Source of the DNA: Tethya wilhelma
Taxonomy: Eukaryota; Porifera; Demospongiae; Tethyida; Tethyidae
Assembly (NCBI GenBank): GCA_964030475.1
Contig: CAXIPT010000002.1
Coordinates: 13,694,421-13,758,420 of the forward strand
Direction of reading: 5' to 3'
Length of the DNA stretch: 64,000 nt
The translations under genes and the position numbers were made by a program. Below are positions 33,730-46,600 of the stretch, one piece after another. The stretch's first letter is position 1, and the number at the start of each line of letters is the position of its first letter. The notes beneath the pieces were generated by a model, which saw nothing but the letters and a program-made list of their open reading frames with translations, did not search any database and had not been told where the DNA came from.

Positions 33730-35082
33730 NCCAACACAAGCACAGCTGGATGTGGCAATTGATGGTGCAGACGAAGTGGATAAGAGTCTCAACTGTATAA
33801 AGGGTGGTGGGTAAGATGTTTTACTCTTTAAAGTCGTAATATGATTAGAGTAGACGGTTAGACGAACGGTGTTGTTTTGTCCTTGTACATCAAAGAATAC
33901 TTGTTCTTGTCCAATTTCATGGGGTGTGTAAGAAGAAAAAACTGAACCCAGAGTTCATGTTGCGTTGGACATATTACCTTACCATAGAGGCATGCTAATC
34001 AAGCTCTTAATAATTGAGTGCTTCATGTGCATGGCAGTTCGTAGTCTCCTAATGCCAATTACTTCACTTGTAATGTGTTTTCAGAGGCTGCCAGACTCAA
34101 GAAAAGATTGTGGCCGCCAGTGCTAAAACCTTTGTCATCATTGCTGACAGTGGGTATGTCTCGGAGTCTCTTGCCTAGTATGGTAACATGACAAGCATGT
34201 TTTCATTTCCACTGCAGTAAACAAAGCACATATCTTGGAGAGAAGGTACACATACATGCCCTTGTTACATTTATGTGTAGCATACCGGCATGCCCTCTTT
34301 GATTCCTTTAACAGTGGACCAAGGGACTGCCAATAGAAGTACTTCCCTTTGCTTACAAACCAGTTCAGCTGAAACTTCAAAAGATTGGAGGAGTTGCTAA
34401 CTTAAGGATGGCTAAGAGTAAAGCTGTGAGTCCATTCCCTTATCACAATATCCTTTCTGTGCAATGAGCTGTACTGTCCTTTTGGTTCACACTAGGGACC
34501 TGTAGTCACAGACAATGGTGGACTAATTCTTGACTGGCAGTTCAATGCCTCAGAGGTAAGTGTCGAGGGTGAAGTTTATTCCCAGGTCACTCTAAGCTAA
34601 GTGTTCTGTGTTTCATTGGGAGTTGCCTGGTGTCATGCACTGTGTAATGATATTTCTGTCATCTCTCGTAATAGCAAACAGACTGGAAGGCTGTTGGAGA
34701 CCAACTTTCTCAAATCCCTGGTATGTGTATGTTTGCTTTGTGCACTCCCTCTCCTAAGTTATTGTATCCTATGATAAGTTTGGTAGCAGGAGTAACAATA
34801 ACAGATACAGTACCAATTTTGCTATGACCATGTGGTATTGACCATGGAATACCAATCCATTACTTTTAGTTACAAATTTAGCAATAAAGTAAGTGTTGCA
34901 TTACCAGTAATTAACTAGTTAGTAATAACTACTGATTGTGAAAACATACATACTTCTACTCTATATAATTACTGTGACTGTCTCTCTATATAGGCATTGT
35001 AGAAACAGGCCTATTTGTCAACATGGCAGACAAAGTGTACTTTGGGTATCCAGATAGCTCTGTCAAAGAGTATGTGAAGTGA
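32876..35082 (+). CDS. RPIA: Ribose-5-phosphate isomerase A (10 exons, 258 aa)
   Basis: Exons: 32876-33007, 33141-33201, 33475-33590, 33746-33810, 34085-34153, 34218-34245, 34315-34425, 34496-34555, 34675-34720, 34994-35082; the frame closes. Family motifs are in order: [15 protein letters not shown] (substrate phosphate loop), [31 protein letters not shown] (catalytic Asp-rich loop), [14 protein letters not shown] (catalytic Glu and Lys), [11 protein letters not shown] and the end [18 protein letters not shown]. It interconverts ribose-5-phosphate and ribulose-5-phosphate in the non-oxidative pentose phosphate pathway. The first ATG gives a 23-residue basic/hydrophobic leader ([20 protein letters not shown]) before a second in-frame Met at 32945 that would give a canonical cytosolic protein. 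Intron 3 ends in a CA tract with one N. Confidence 0.95.
33697..33730. repeat. (CA)n microsatellite ending in an N
   Basis: CA tract with an ambiguous base at 33730, in RPIA intron 3 only 15 bp before the exon 4 acceptor; it takes the place of the polypyrimidine tract. Confidence 0.9.
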
Positions 35083-35764
35083 TCGTTGTGTGATTTTCAT
35101 AGTATTGATCATCTCCGATTTTAGAATCCTCACCGTCTGTGTATACTTTCTTTTATGAAATTAAATTTTATATGACGTAACATTGTCTATTTCTGTAGTC
35201 TGTGTATACATCTATCTCATTTTTGTGCAAGTGTTTTTGTCTAGTTGCTGGCGTAAGAGCATGGGAATGTTGTAACTCAAATGCATACTTCAATACACTA
35301 ATTGCATTCCTATGTTAATTTTTAAAACCTGCTCTGTGGTCACATGAACTCTAAATCAAAGTGCAATGCTCTCAATGGTATGTCCAAGAATGGCCTACCT
35401 AATGACAACATAATCCCCTCCCAGTAACGGTAGCTTCCTTGACTGCCATATGCCAAACATCGCCATACAGCATTCAGTAATCTAATAAGTATGTGGGAGT
35501 ACCCTACAATACATCTAGTATGCAGAAATGCGGTTGCTCGACGCTGCGTGCGTGTGCAGTAGTCTACAATATACTCCAGGTGGATTTATTGGCATGCCAC
35601 ACACACTAGATGTAAACCTGATGTTGTAAGGATTCTGTAAAACGATCAACGATAGAAAGAGTGTTTCGCTGGATCGAGTCGTTTGCGATGTCTCTTGCTG
35701 TTCATAGATGATCGATGTCTTGTGTTTACTACGAGTAGACGTCGTGATAATAATTTCAATCGCA
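35083..35764. other. Intergenic region RPIA - FREM2-like
   Basis: RPIA 3' UTR and FREM2-like promoter. An in-frame upstream ATG at 35708 would extend the FREM2-like protein by 19 residues. No other feature was recognised. Confidence 0.5.
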
Positions 35765-38700
35765 ATGAACAATCTACCATCGCGGTGGGGGCTTTGGATA
35801 GTGTTTAGCCTACTGGTGTTGGTGGGCACGTCAGCGGTTAGTTCTGGTTCACTTATTGAAGTGAATGGCATTGTCACTGTGCTCCGAGGCAGTCGAGCTG
35901 ATCTATCGCAAGTACTAACATTTCATAATCCGCCAACTCAATGTAGTGTTCGCCATGTTTCTAAGAGTGGACATTCCTGTGGTGAAGTTACTCCAAATCA
36001 GTTCAACTGTAAGAAACATCAAGGTCCCATTCTATATCAGCATTTAGGGTGCATGTATGACAGAGAATTGGTCACATTTCAGCTGTCTGTTCTTCCTCAG
36101 AACTACACTACAATGGAATACAGCAATGAACACACTAGGGTACAAATATTCTCCATTGAGATTCGTGTAGTTAGTTCAGGACCACCACTCGTCAGTCTAT
36201 CAAGAATTGAACCACCGTTTGAGAACCAAAGTGGCCATCTCTCAGAGCATGATTTCAGAATTGTCTTCAATCAAGCACTAATTGATAAATGCCATTATGA
36301 GATAGTGAGTGGTTGTCCGTCACTATTGTTGCCAAGTTTTGGCACCCTAGAGGGACTCACAAACCAAGCACTTCCCTGTGGGTATACTGACGTCAGCAAT
36401 TTCAAATACAAACCACTGGGAGACAGCATCCACATGGACTTTATTCTAGTAAAGTTGCACCATGAAGGAGAAAGTGGACCAATGACAGAATACGTTGTGC
36501 TGCCAATCCAATCTAGCGAACCGTCTATCAGTGTTCTACCAAGAAAAGAGCTAACTGTACGTCAGATTGTTAATACTCCGATTTCACCGTCACTACTATC
36601 GTTAGTAGACGACCTCTCACAATCTCTGCCGCAACATATCAGGCATCACTCTGTGTTCCGCTATCTATTTCCTGTGCTTCCAACAGGAGCATTTCAGTCA
36701 ATTGATGGAACTGCCGTAAATCTCACACACACTGAGTTCACCTCTAATGATATTGTTCGGGGATTTGTCTCATTCCATCCCAGTGACATTCATTTCGAAT
36801 TGAATAGTAACACCACAGTTTTTACCTACAATGTTACGAGTATAGCAGGTGTGATGGTAGCAACAGGAAATGTTTCTGTGGTTGCCCAGTACGATAGATC
36901 AAGACTGACCCAGCGGACCAACAAGCCACTGGCACTTGTAGAAGGAGGAATGGCCGTCATAGACTCCCGAACAATTGACTTTTATTTCTTTGGCACCATG
37001 AAATGTGACTTGTACGGTCTAATGCAAGTCATGGTTCCTCCTCAGCATGGTCGGCTGAAATTTCTCAGGGGAAATGCCCTCAATGATAGTGCCGTATTGA
37101 TCGATGCGGTCAGGAATGGGACACTGGTGATGTATGAACATTCAGGAGATGAATCTGTTGCTGATTGTATTGTATGGACAGTGGGCTGTCTTTCTCAACC
37201 TCTACTCTACGTCAGTATGACTGTTCTAGTTGCTCCAGTTGATGACATTCCACCACACATTCTGGGAAATCCTTCAATTACTGTCTACCGCAATTGGGCA
37301 ATACCTTTAACACCCTCATTGTTGCACGTTTCTGATGTTGATTCATCGGATGATGAGGTAATGCTAAAAGTAGTTCAAAACCCTGAACAACAAAGCAAGG
37401 GAGTGGTTGTTAAACTTACCAAAGAACTTGCCGACAATATGGTCTTGAGTTACATGCCATTTTTGGATGCTCAACACCTGCTAAAAGCATCAAACGTGAG
37501 CTCAGAATTGTTGTTTTCGTTATCAGAAGTGAAGGACTATTCCATTTGGTACATTCCACCTACCAATACCAGCTATGACAGTATTGATGTTATTCTAAGC
37601 GATTCCAATAATGAAATATACTTGAATGATGCTATCAATGTTACAGTCAATGAACGGAATTTGAGCCAGAATCTTTTTTTAAGCACTGACTCCAGTTACC
37701 CCTGGCTCTTGCAAAGCAAACCCCTTCCACTTCATACACACCTCGGAATCTATATTACATCATCTTATCTTTATGCCGTTGCTAGAGAACACTCCTCAGA
37801 ACACATACTATACTTAATTGGAACGCCGCCAACTAATGGGTTTGTGTGTCATGTCTCCCAAATTCCTTGTGACTTTTCTGTCTCTCAATTTACCCAACAT
37901 GATGTCAACATGCAAGAAGTGATCTACTTTCCTAAATCAATAGGACTACTCAATGATTCGTTTGAGTTTGAAGTCACACTAAATGGATTTCGGAACTATG
38001 AGTCTTCTCTCAATATTTTCAATGTTTCAGCGATTCGCCAACAGACAAGTATCTCATCCGACATGAAATTTTGGGTCTCTCATGGTCATGAGAAGGCTGT
38101 AGCACCAAGGTTCTTTCGACCGTTCAGAAAAGTCCTCTCTCGTCGTCTTGACTTTACCATCACAACCCCACCTCACTACGGGAATCTAATCTTAAGACAA
38201 AGTGATTCTATAGAAAGCAATCATCCTCGCAGCTTCACATTTGATGACTTGCTAAGAAGGCGTTTGAGGTACAATCATCACCGTTCTTCCTTCCCTGCAT
38301 GCAGTGACCAGTTCATTTTCTCTGCCAGTAATGGAACACACACATTATCGAACTTAACCTTAATGATTTTGGTCAGACGTGGATCTTCAAAGTTACAAAT
38401 TAGCTTCAAGCCTCGTACGTTACAAGGCCAAACACGTTTTGTATTTAGTGGCAAAGACTTCAATGTGACAAGCTCATTTTGTCCTGATTTTGTCCATTTT
38501 ACTCTTGCTGTACCCCCAAGCATGGGTACATTGACTCTTGTTGATGCCAACTACAATACTCTATTGCAACTAGAAGCCAACAGTACCTTTACAGCCAGAG
38601 ATGTGTACAGTGGATTGCTGAGATATCGTGCTTTGATTGCTGACTCTGGAAATTCAACTAACTTTGATGAATTTGATCTGATCGCTTCAGATCCGATCGG

Positions 38701-40568
38701 TGAATGGCCAAGCAAATTGATTCCGAGATTAGTGCCCGGCACGTACAATGAGAGTGTTGAAAACATTGGTCACTTTATGGTCTACTTCATTCCATCTCCC
38801 GATGTCACACGTGTACTTAAAATTCAAATAGCTTCTCCGAGACCTTTGACCTGGCTGTCTGCCTATAATAAATACGGTCACATCATATCGGAGAATGAAA
38901 TCACTGTCAACTCTTCACTCCAACCACGACAAGTTGTCTTTCAAGTGGAAATTGCACCAGCATTTGGCAGTGTAATGAAAAACTTAACACCAGCTTATAT
39001 CTTTGATATGCAAGATGTTTTGGACGGCATTGTGTGGTATCATAGCACTGTACGCTATGATCACATATCCAGTGTTTCCTTTCAGTTGGGAATCTATGCA
39101 AACCTGACTAACTACTCAAAGAGCGGAGCAAAGTACGATTATGTTATCGAATGGGCTACTGTTGAAATGCGTCACAACACTATTACAGTTGCTGAAGAAT
39201 CGGGAGTAGCTAACATAGTCCTGAGGTAAGCTAATAATTTATGTTTGCATGTTCATACAATGTCACTTTTGTCTTGCCATTGACTGTTGCTAAGATATTT
39301 TGAGAAAGAGTATGTTACGATCTATTCATTCACTAAACTGTCACATTCTGGGATCATTGTGTTATTGTATCTGATTTCAACTCCTTGTTGGAAGTTACTG
39401 AATTGCTTACAACTTACAATGGTCTGGTTGGTATTCTACTCCAAGCAGAGAGGCCTCGATGGTCACATTGTGGTTGCCTTCAACTAATCTCTTTAGGTTT
39501 ATTTGATTACTATCTGGTACTAGTATTCCAGCATCCCATAGATCCATGAAATTTTTGTGCATTTTTCCCCATGGTACTCGCAATCGTCTACCCATCTTCC
39601 AGCAGACTTCCTGTCAATTATCCCGTGTGATATTGTGTTTGGCTATTGAGCCAACTATTTAATGGGTTTGCTGGCCCAATGCATGCACCCTCCCAAATGC
39701 CCAAACACCTTTGTAGTCTTGCTGAGGGCATGTGTTTCTGTGAAACTTGAAGAGAATGTTTTGCTCTAATACCATGGTAACAATTACTGGTGCATTCACA
39801 TTAGAATGTTGACAGTGTTTCGCACGTACACCAAAGAATGGGATGTGTTGTGGAGTCAGTCAGTGAAAAGGTCACGTGTAACTCTGTGTTTAGTTAAGCA
39901 ACCTTTCTGTATCTTTTAGGATATTTTGCCACATTCCTGACAACTGACTTTTACATGTGAATGTGTCATGAGTCATTGATATGTGTTGATAATGGAACAC
40001 TATTGTTCGAGCAATTTAATCTATAAAGCAGTCAAAAGAAAGATTGCTATTCGTACACTCAGTACAGCTATTACTTCCACCTTGTTCTCTGAAGGAATGC
40101 TGTTGCATATGAACAACAGATATTTCGGCATCACTAAAAGGCCTAATATTATTCTCGATCATGTAATGCAGAATTACTGCAAATGTTTGTGTTCTTTCAT
40201 GTTTCTTCCTAAACTAGTTTTTAGGAAGCTACGAGTCTAGACAGATATGGACCATACATATCTTTTGGTGACACCAAGTCACTTATCCAGCATTTACCAA
40301 TTGATATGATTACACTAGCATTCAAGTATGTACTAGAGCATGAGTATGGAGTACACTATTTCAATTACCCTACGGCAGACTGGTGCCCATAGCCGTTACA
40401 TGTGATTGCATACGAATGTTACTGGGAGTTGTTTGTTTCTAGGCAACATATGTACATTGAACCTTGCAAATTGAATACCAGTCTTATTACACAGGACTAG
40501 TCATGAACCAATGCTTCGCATATTTCCTCTTGTGAAATAAAAGAAGCTTGTATGGTAGAGAATTCAAT

Positions 40569-40613
<45 letters not shown>

Positions 40614-43600
40614 TGCGTGCGTGCGTGCATGTGTGTGTGCATAATGAATTTCTGGAATGAAAGGCATTCCCATAAGATTATTGCCAACTAAGGATTTAAT
40701 GATGATCACCTAAGGTCATCAACTCAACAATATAATTACATGTGATCAATGAGTGTCTAGTTTCACGGCACATATGTCGATGGTGCTCATGGTCACACTG
40801 AGCTAGGTTGCAACCTACAATCATCCATGTACCTAAAACTTGCCACATACGTACAATAACGAGTGTTTGTATTTCTCTTTTGCAATTCTAGACGAACTGG
40901 TGCAACGTGGTTTGAGTCTCATGTTCTCCTGACAACCCATGCTCAAAGTGCCACATCTGTTAGTAACTGTACAGCACCTGCAAGAAGTGGTGACTTCTGC
41001 AATGTCAGTCGTGTGGTTGTCTTTCCCATTGGTGTTGTCTCTGTGACTGTTTCTGTACCACTTCTGGATGACGATGAAGCCGAGAATAAAGAGATGTTTA
41101 TCGTGTCTATATCAGAGCCATATGATGCAGTTTTTAGGTATGGGACCACTCATGATCAAACAACTGTGTACATAACAGATGAAGCAGACTGTAAGTTGAC
41201 ATCGACGTATTTTACATAAAACATAAAATTACACACACACATGCACACACGAACACATCCATGTTAGATGCATTCATCAGTATAGCTCCGACCAGTGAAG
41301 GTGGCAACATTCAAACTTGTGCCAGCCAGAGATTGACAAGAGTGTTTGAGAATGTCGGCACCCTTTCCCTTAAGCTCATCCGCCAGGGCAACCTCCATCA
41401 AAGGGTGGGTGTGTTCTGTTACACAGAAGACGACGTGGCAGTTGGAGGTGATGATTACATTCCTCGTGACAGTAACGCCATCAGCTCTATTGTGTGGTTT
41501 GAGGCTTTTCAGACAACAGCCTACTGTAACATTTCTATAGTCAACGACACAGACTACGAGTTCAGTGAACTGTTCTTTGTTCAACTTGCAATTGGAGACA
41601 CTCCGAGTCTTGGCCATGCAATAGTGAACAGATCGACATTTCCAGCTTGTGTGTTCATCAATTCAGACAGGAACGATGGTAAGTGCACCGCTCATTAATC
41701 ACCCTTAATTGGTTCAATATGCAACCTGTTCATCAGTACAAATAGCAATGTAATTAAATTGTTCAAATTGTTTGAGAGTGGTTTATGTCAACCATGTCAA
41801 GCTTTGTAACAACTGAGCATTACCTTTAGTTTAGCCAACTATGCTTTGTATGTTAAGAAATAGAGGCAGTCCACATGTCAATCAGTACACACTGTGTATG
41901 ACATGAGGTGACTGGTTTGTATAATCCAAAGAGTCGAGAGGTAAGAGTTGTGTTTTGACCCTCCTCCAGATACTACGGAAGCCGAGAGTGACCATTCACA
42001 TTCACGATCAATTTTACCAGTTTGACAATGTATTCACCAATTCAGGTTCACATTCACGATCAATTGTAGCGACATATTCACACATTCAAGTTCACATTCA
42101 CGATCAACTGCACTAGGCCAACAATTTATTCACACACTCAGGTTCACATTCACAATCAATTCTACTAGAGTAAGTGATTGCGTTTTCCCAGGACACAGGC
42201 ACATTTAGGTCACTCATACAACTAAACTAAAACTACTTAGCAGCTAGGCAATAATATGACAATTACCTAAATCGTACAAATTTTTTCACACAAAAGATGC
42301 ACTTTAAGGACCAAGATATAAATTGAGAGCTTTCGACACTGACACTGTTACTTCACACGCTTAATTTAAAGATCCTCTGGCACAGAGTCACATTCCTTAT
42401 GAAACCACCTGGAGCACTTGCTACAGCAAACCATGTCTCCAAAGTCTTAGCAGCTATATAATATACACCAACTTCAATTTCAATTTCTGTAGAAATATGT
42501 TTCTTCCTAGCCACACATGGAAACTGTAAAATCTCCTTCTCAAAACACTTGAATGTGTCCTCAGCTTCGTGAGGCTCATCATAAAATGAAAGAAAACAGT
42601 AGTTCATCTGAGAGAGGTCATAGGACATGGCTATGGCATCCAAACATATTATTATTTCAAAAAACCAAAATCTCTGTTGATAAGTAGCCTCTTGTAGCAT
42701 CATAGATATTATACACTAGTATAATATCTATGGTAGCATACTGAATGACTACATTATTCCTTATACTGCTAAATTGCTAGAAAGTGCAATAGAATGGGCC
42801 ACTCCATGGTCAGCCATTTTAATCATCCCTCAGATTGTGAACAATAATAAAACATGCATGGTACAGAACTGATGAACCTGAATGCGTGAATACGCGTTGC
42901 TGAACTGGTGGACTGATCAAATGTGAACATGAATTCCTGAATATGTTTAGAATTTGATAGTGAATGTGAACCCAAATACAAGAATACGTTTATAATTGAT
43001 CATGAATGTGAACTTGAATGTGCGAATATATTGTTGAACTGGTAGGAGTGATCATGAATGTGAATGGTCACTCTCGGCTTCCGTAAGATACAAGTTCCAA
43101 TAGCAAATGCTTCTGCACATTCTTGTTCCAAATGTCAACAAATTGAAATTTCTATAGTAATTATTGTAGAGATGAAAGTTTGATAATCCCTCTGACTCAC
43201 ATGATACATGTTGCACATGCATCAGAACCAGTAGTGTACTTCAAGGATAGTGAAGTGGTCATCCAAGAGAGTACTACAGAAGAAGTTCACGCTGAGTTCA
43301 CATTGCTTCGTAACGGTACAGACCTGACAAAGACAACTGTTGTTCGCTACTCGTGGCTGCCCAAAAATGGAGACAAAGCTATGGTAAATGAGGACTTTTC
43401 TCTCTTTCCAAATGACAATGAGAGATGTGGTGGAGTAAATGACAGAGATGGCTGTGTGGAGTTCAGCAGTGGTCAAACCATGGCTACCCTTGCAGTCAAG
43501 ATTCTGCATGACAATGAGTTGGAGGGAAATGAGTCTTTTCACCTGAGTGTTACAGTGTACAATGGTGGTCGTGTGGAAACTCTATCCTCACTCAAGGTGA

Positions 43601-46600
43601 CTATACTGGATGGAGAGGAACGTGAGTCTTATCTGTTCTCTAATTGTGCCCTGTACCAAATTAATCTGTTGTATTTCTGCCTCCAGCTGCCACTGTTGAA
43701 TTCACACAACCTGTGTATGTCTTCAATGAGACTATGGGATTTCTGGGGATTCCTATTGTGAGAAGTGGTTATACTCGTGGGCTCACGAAGGTTGAGTGCA
43801 TTCAAAAAGGAATAAATGCTACAGCATCACTTAATCATGATGGAGATTTTGCAGTGACACCTGACCCAGAATCTGTAGAATTTTCTGAAAATGTTACCCA
43901 AAGTAGTAAGTCTTGTCAAAGCACAACACTGATGCTATAGTCAGTTACTGAAGATTATTATAACTTGTTTGTAGTATTCTTACGTTATTACATGATATTA
44001 TTTTTTCTTTACAGTGTGCAACATACTCATTATAGATGATGACATCTTTGAAGGGAGAGAGGAGCTAAGAATCCAGCTAGGAACTAACCAAGACTTTGGT
44101 GTCAATTTACCAGAAAACACATCACAAGTAATTGTCTTTATTGAGGACCCAGAAGACAGTGAGTCATTGCTAGGTGTTTGCACATGACTAATATAAGTTG
44201 TAACTGCTTGTAAGCTTCTACAGTTCTATAGTCTATTGTGGATCTAGATCTGAGGCAGTGTTCTGGTAACAAATAGCTCTTGATATTGTTTGGTTTCCAA
44301 GCCACAGCTTATTAGTTTTGTGTTCAATGCCATTATAGTGGAACCACTCTCCAGCCACCTGCTTCCAGTGTAGTCCGGGTTACCATTTGGTGTCACCACC
44401 ACCTGACCTGGGCCTAGCTGTACACATGTCGATTTAATTGTATCAAAGTGAACACATACACTTTGATACGATTATTATTGTATAATATTATACTACCTTG
44501 GCCACTTTTCGTATTTGTACAGTGCCAACTGTTCAGTTCAATACGACCAAGACATGGATCAATGAACCTCTGACCAATTATCCAATTGATTCAAAAAGTG
44601 TCACTCTGACCTTGATTCGCAGCAGAGATCTAAATAGAAGTTCCTCTCTCACCTACGTACTGATAGATGGGTCTGCTCAAGCTGGTGTTGATTTTGTGAA
44701 CAGTTCAAGCGAAATACATTTTGATCGTGGACAAGCAATTCAGAACTTTTCTGTCCAATTGAGAGCCAATAAGATGACCAATGAGAACACATCCTTCACA
44801 GTCGAACTGGTAGTTGAGTCTGAGGGTGTAAGGATTGGAGACACTGGGACTATTACTGTGGTGATCATCAATAGCGAAGAGAATGGACCGTTCTTTCCAG
44901 ATGTGCCACTGATAGGGAACATGCTACAACGAAGATTCATAAATGCTAGCCATCACTACGATCTACCTCTGGAGTGCATCACTGTGAGTGTGCAGTACAT
45001 ATGCATGCATGCATTGTGGCGAATTAATGCTACCCACTTACAAATTAAATTGTGTACATTCCTTTACCACTGTATGAAGACAAACATGTGATTGTGCATC
45101 CATCCACACACATGCAGCCATGTTCACCTCATTCTCCCTCTACCCACAATGATGATTGCCACCAAGAGGACATCAGCCATGAGAGTACCATTTACCACTG
45201 GGAAGTATCCCAAGATGGTGAAAACTTCACCCTGGTTCAACAGAACACTCTATTTACTAGCACTGGCAAACAGACCCTAAGTGATATATACTTGCAGCCC
45301 AACATACTTGTGCGGTGCTCTGCCCAAGCTGTTACTCCTACAGGTGTTAATGGTCATACTAGAGTCAGCAACGTACTAAATGTCTCAAAGGAATTTGGTT
45401 GTGATGGCCGAGACACTCAGAATACCTCACAAGCAACATTTACAATGAGCAACTACAGTGGATTCAGAGGACATGATAAAGTTAGTATATATTGTACTGT
45501 GTCATGAGGTGCATGGAGGTTTTATCCATAATACTTGTGTGGTACAAACAGAATTGAAGTGGTGCAGGTTGAATGTCATCTACCATAATATTATTAATTT
45601 TTTGCTAGATATAATGTTAGACTTGTCATCTAACCATTATTTCTGTTCCTTTACCTATTGTAGGACTTAATACATCTGGTGATCACTGTCCCTCATCAAC
45701 AAAACACTATTCCATTGGTTTCTACACAACAAATTACCAGAGAAAATGTAACACACTTAGTGCTACAGGAGCCGTCCAGTAAAACATTTAACAATCCGAC
45801 AGAACACCACTGCTCCACCATGAACGTTCAACCCGATACTAGTCTACTTACAGTCAATGCCATCACACGTGGTGTCATCGAACATCATCCTTTGATTTAC
45901 CATCTTGAAAGGGATGAATGTCAATGGCAATTTTCTGTGTGGATGCCAGTTAGTACGCTGCTGTCAAAATGTGGAGCTCAAAGACTAGCAGGGGCAATAA
46001 ATGTCACAGTATACACAGCCTACTACCATATTGAACATGAACGAGTGACCGTTGTTCCCAATACGAATGCCATGACAACTAGCATTGCCTACATACCAGG
46101 CACCACTCCCTTCCTCCCAGTGCCTTTTCACATACTAGCAGAGAATAGTGCTCCAGGTCACAGTGACTGGCCACGGTCCGCTCTCATCTATCCTATTGCA
46201 GTTGATAATAGTCACCATACTTCTGAAAGACATGTGTACTTCTATAGTGAATTGCCATATTTTGAAATGGCTATGTTTCCAACCAGCAGCTCAGAGTCTC
46301 AACTAACACTCTTGCACATAACAATGACTCCCGGCGGTGAAGAATTCACCCAGGCCTGGCTACTAACTTCAAGTGACGAGAGCTTAAACTTTACGGTTGA
46401 ACTGGAGGCACTTGATGTCACTGTATTTGAAACCACATTGTATAGATTTCAGCTGGTATTGATGGAGTACCTCACAGAGTACGCACCCTATGTGATAGCC
46501 AACATTAGACTATACACATCAAATAACACACAATTCGAACCTTTTGAAATTGGTCAGTTCTCTTTAACAGTGTACTTTTTAGTCTTACGCATACCAATAA

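Noticed and set aside
35708..35764. Upstream in-frame ATG for the FREM2-like protein
   Set aside because: It would put 19 residues before a good signal peptide; the ATG at 35765 gives a standard signal sequence. Not fully excluded.
39407..39595. 62-codon minus-strand ORF in FREM2-like intron 1
   Set aside because: Short, no recognisable family, no promoter or splice context.
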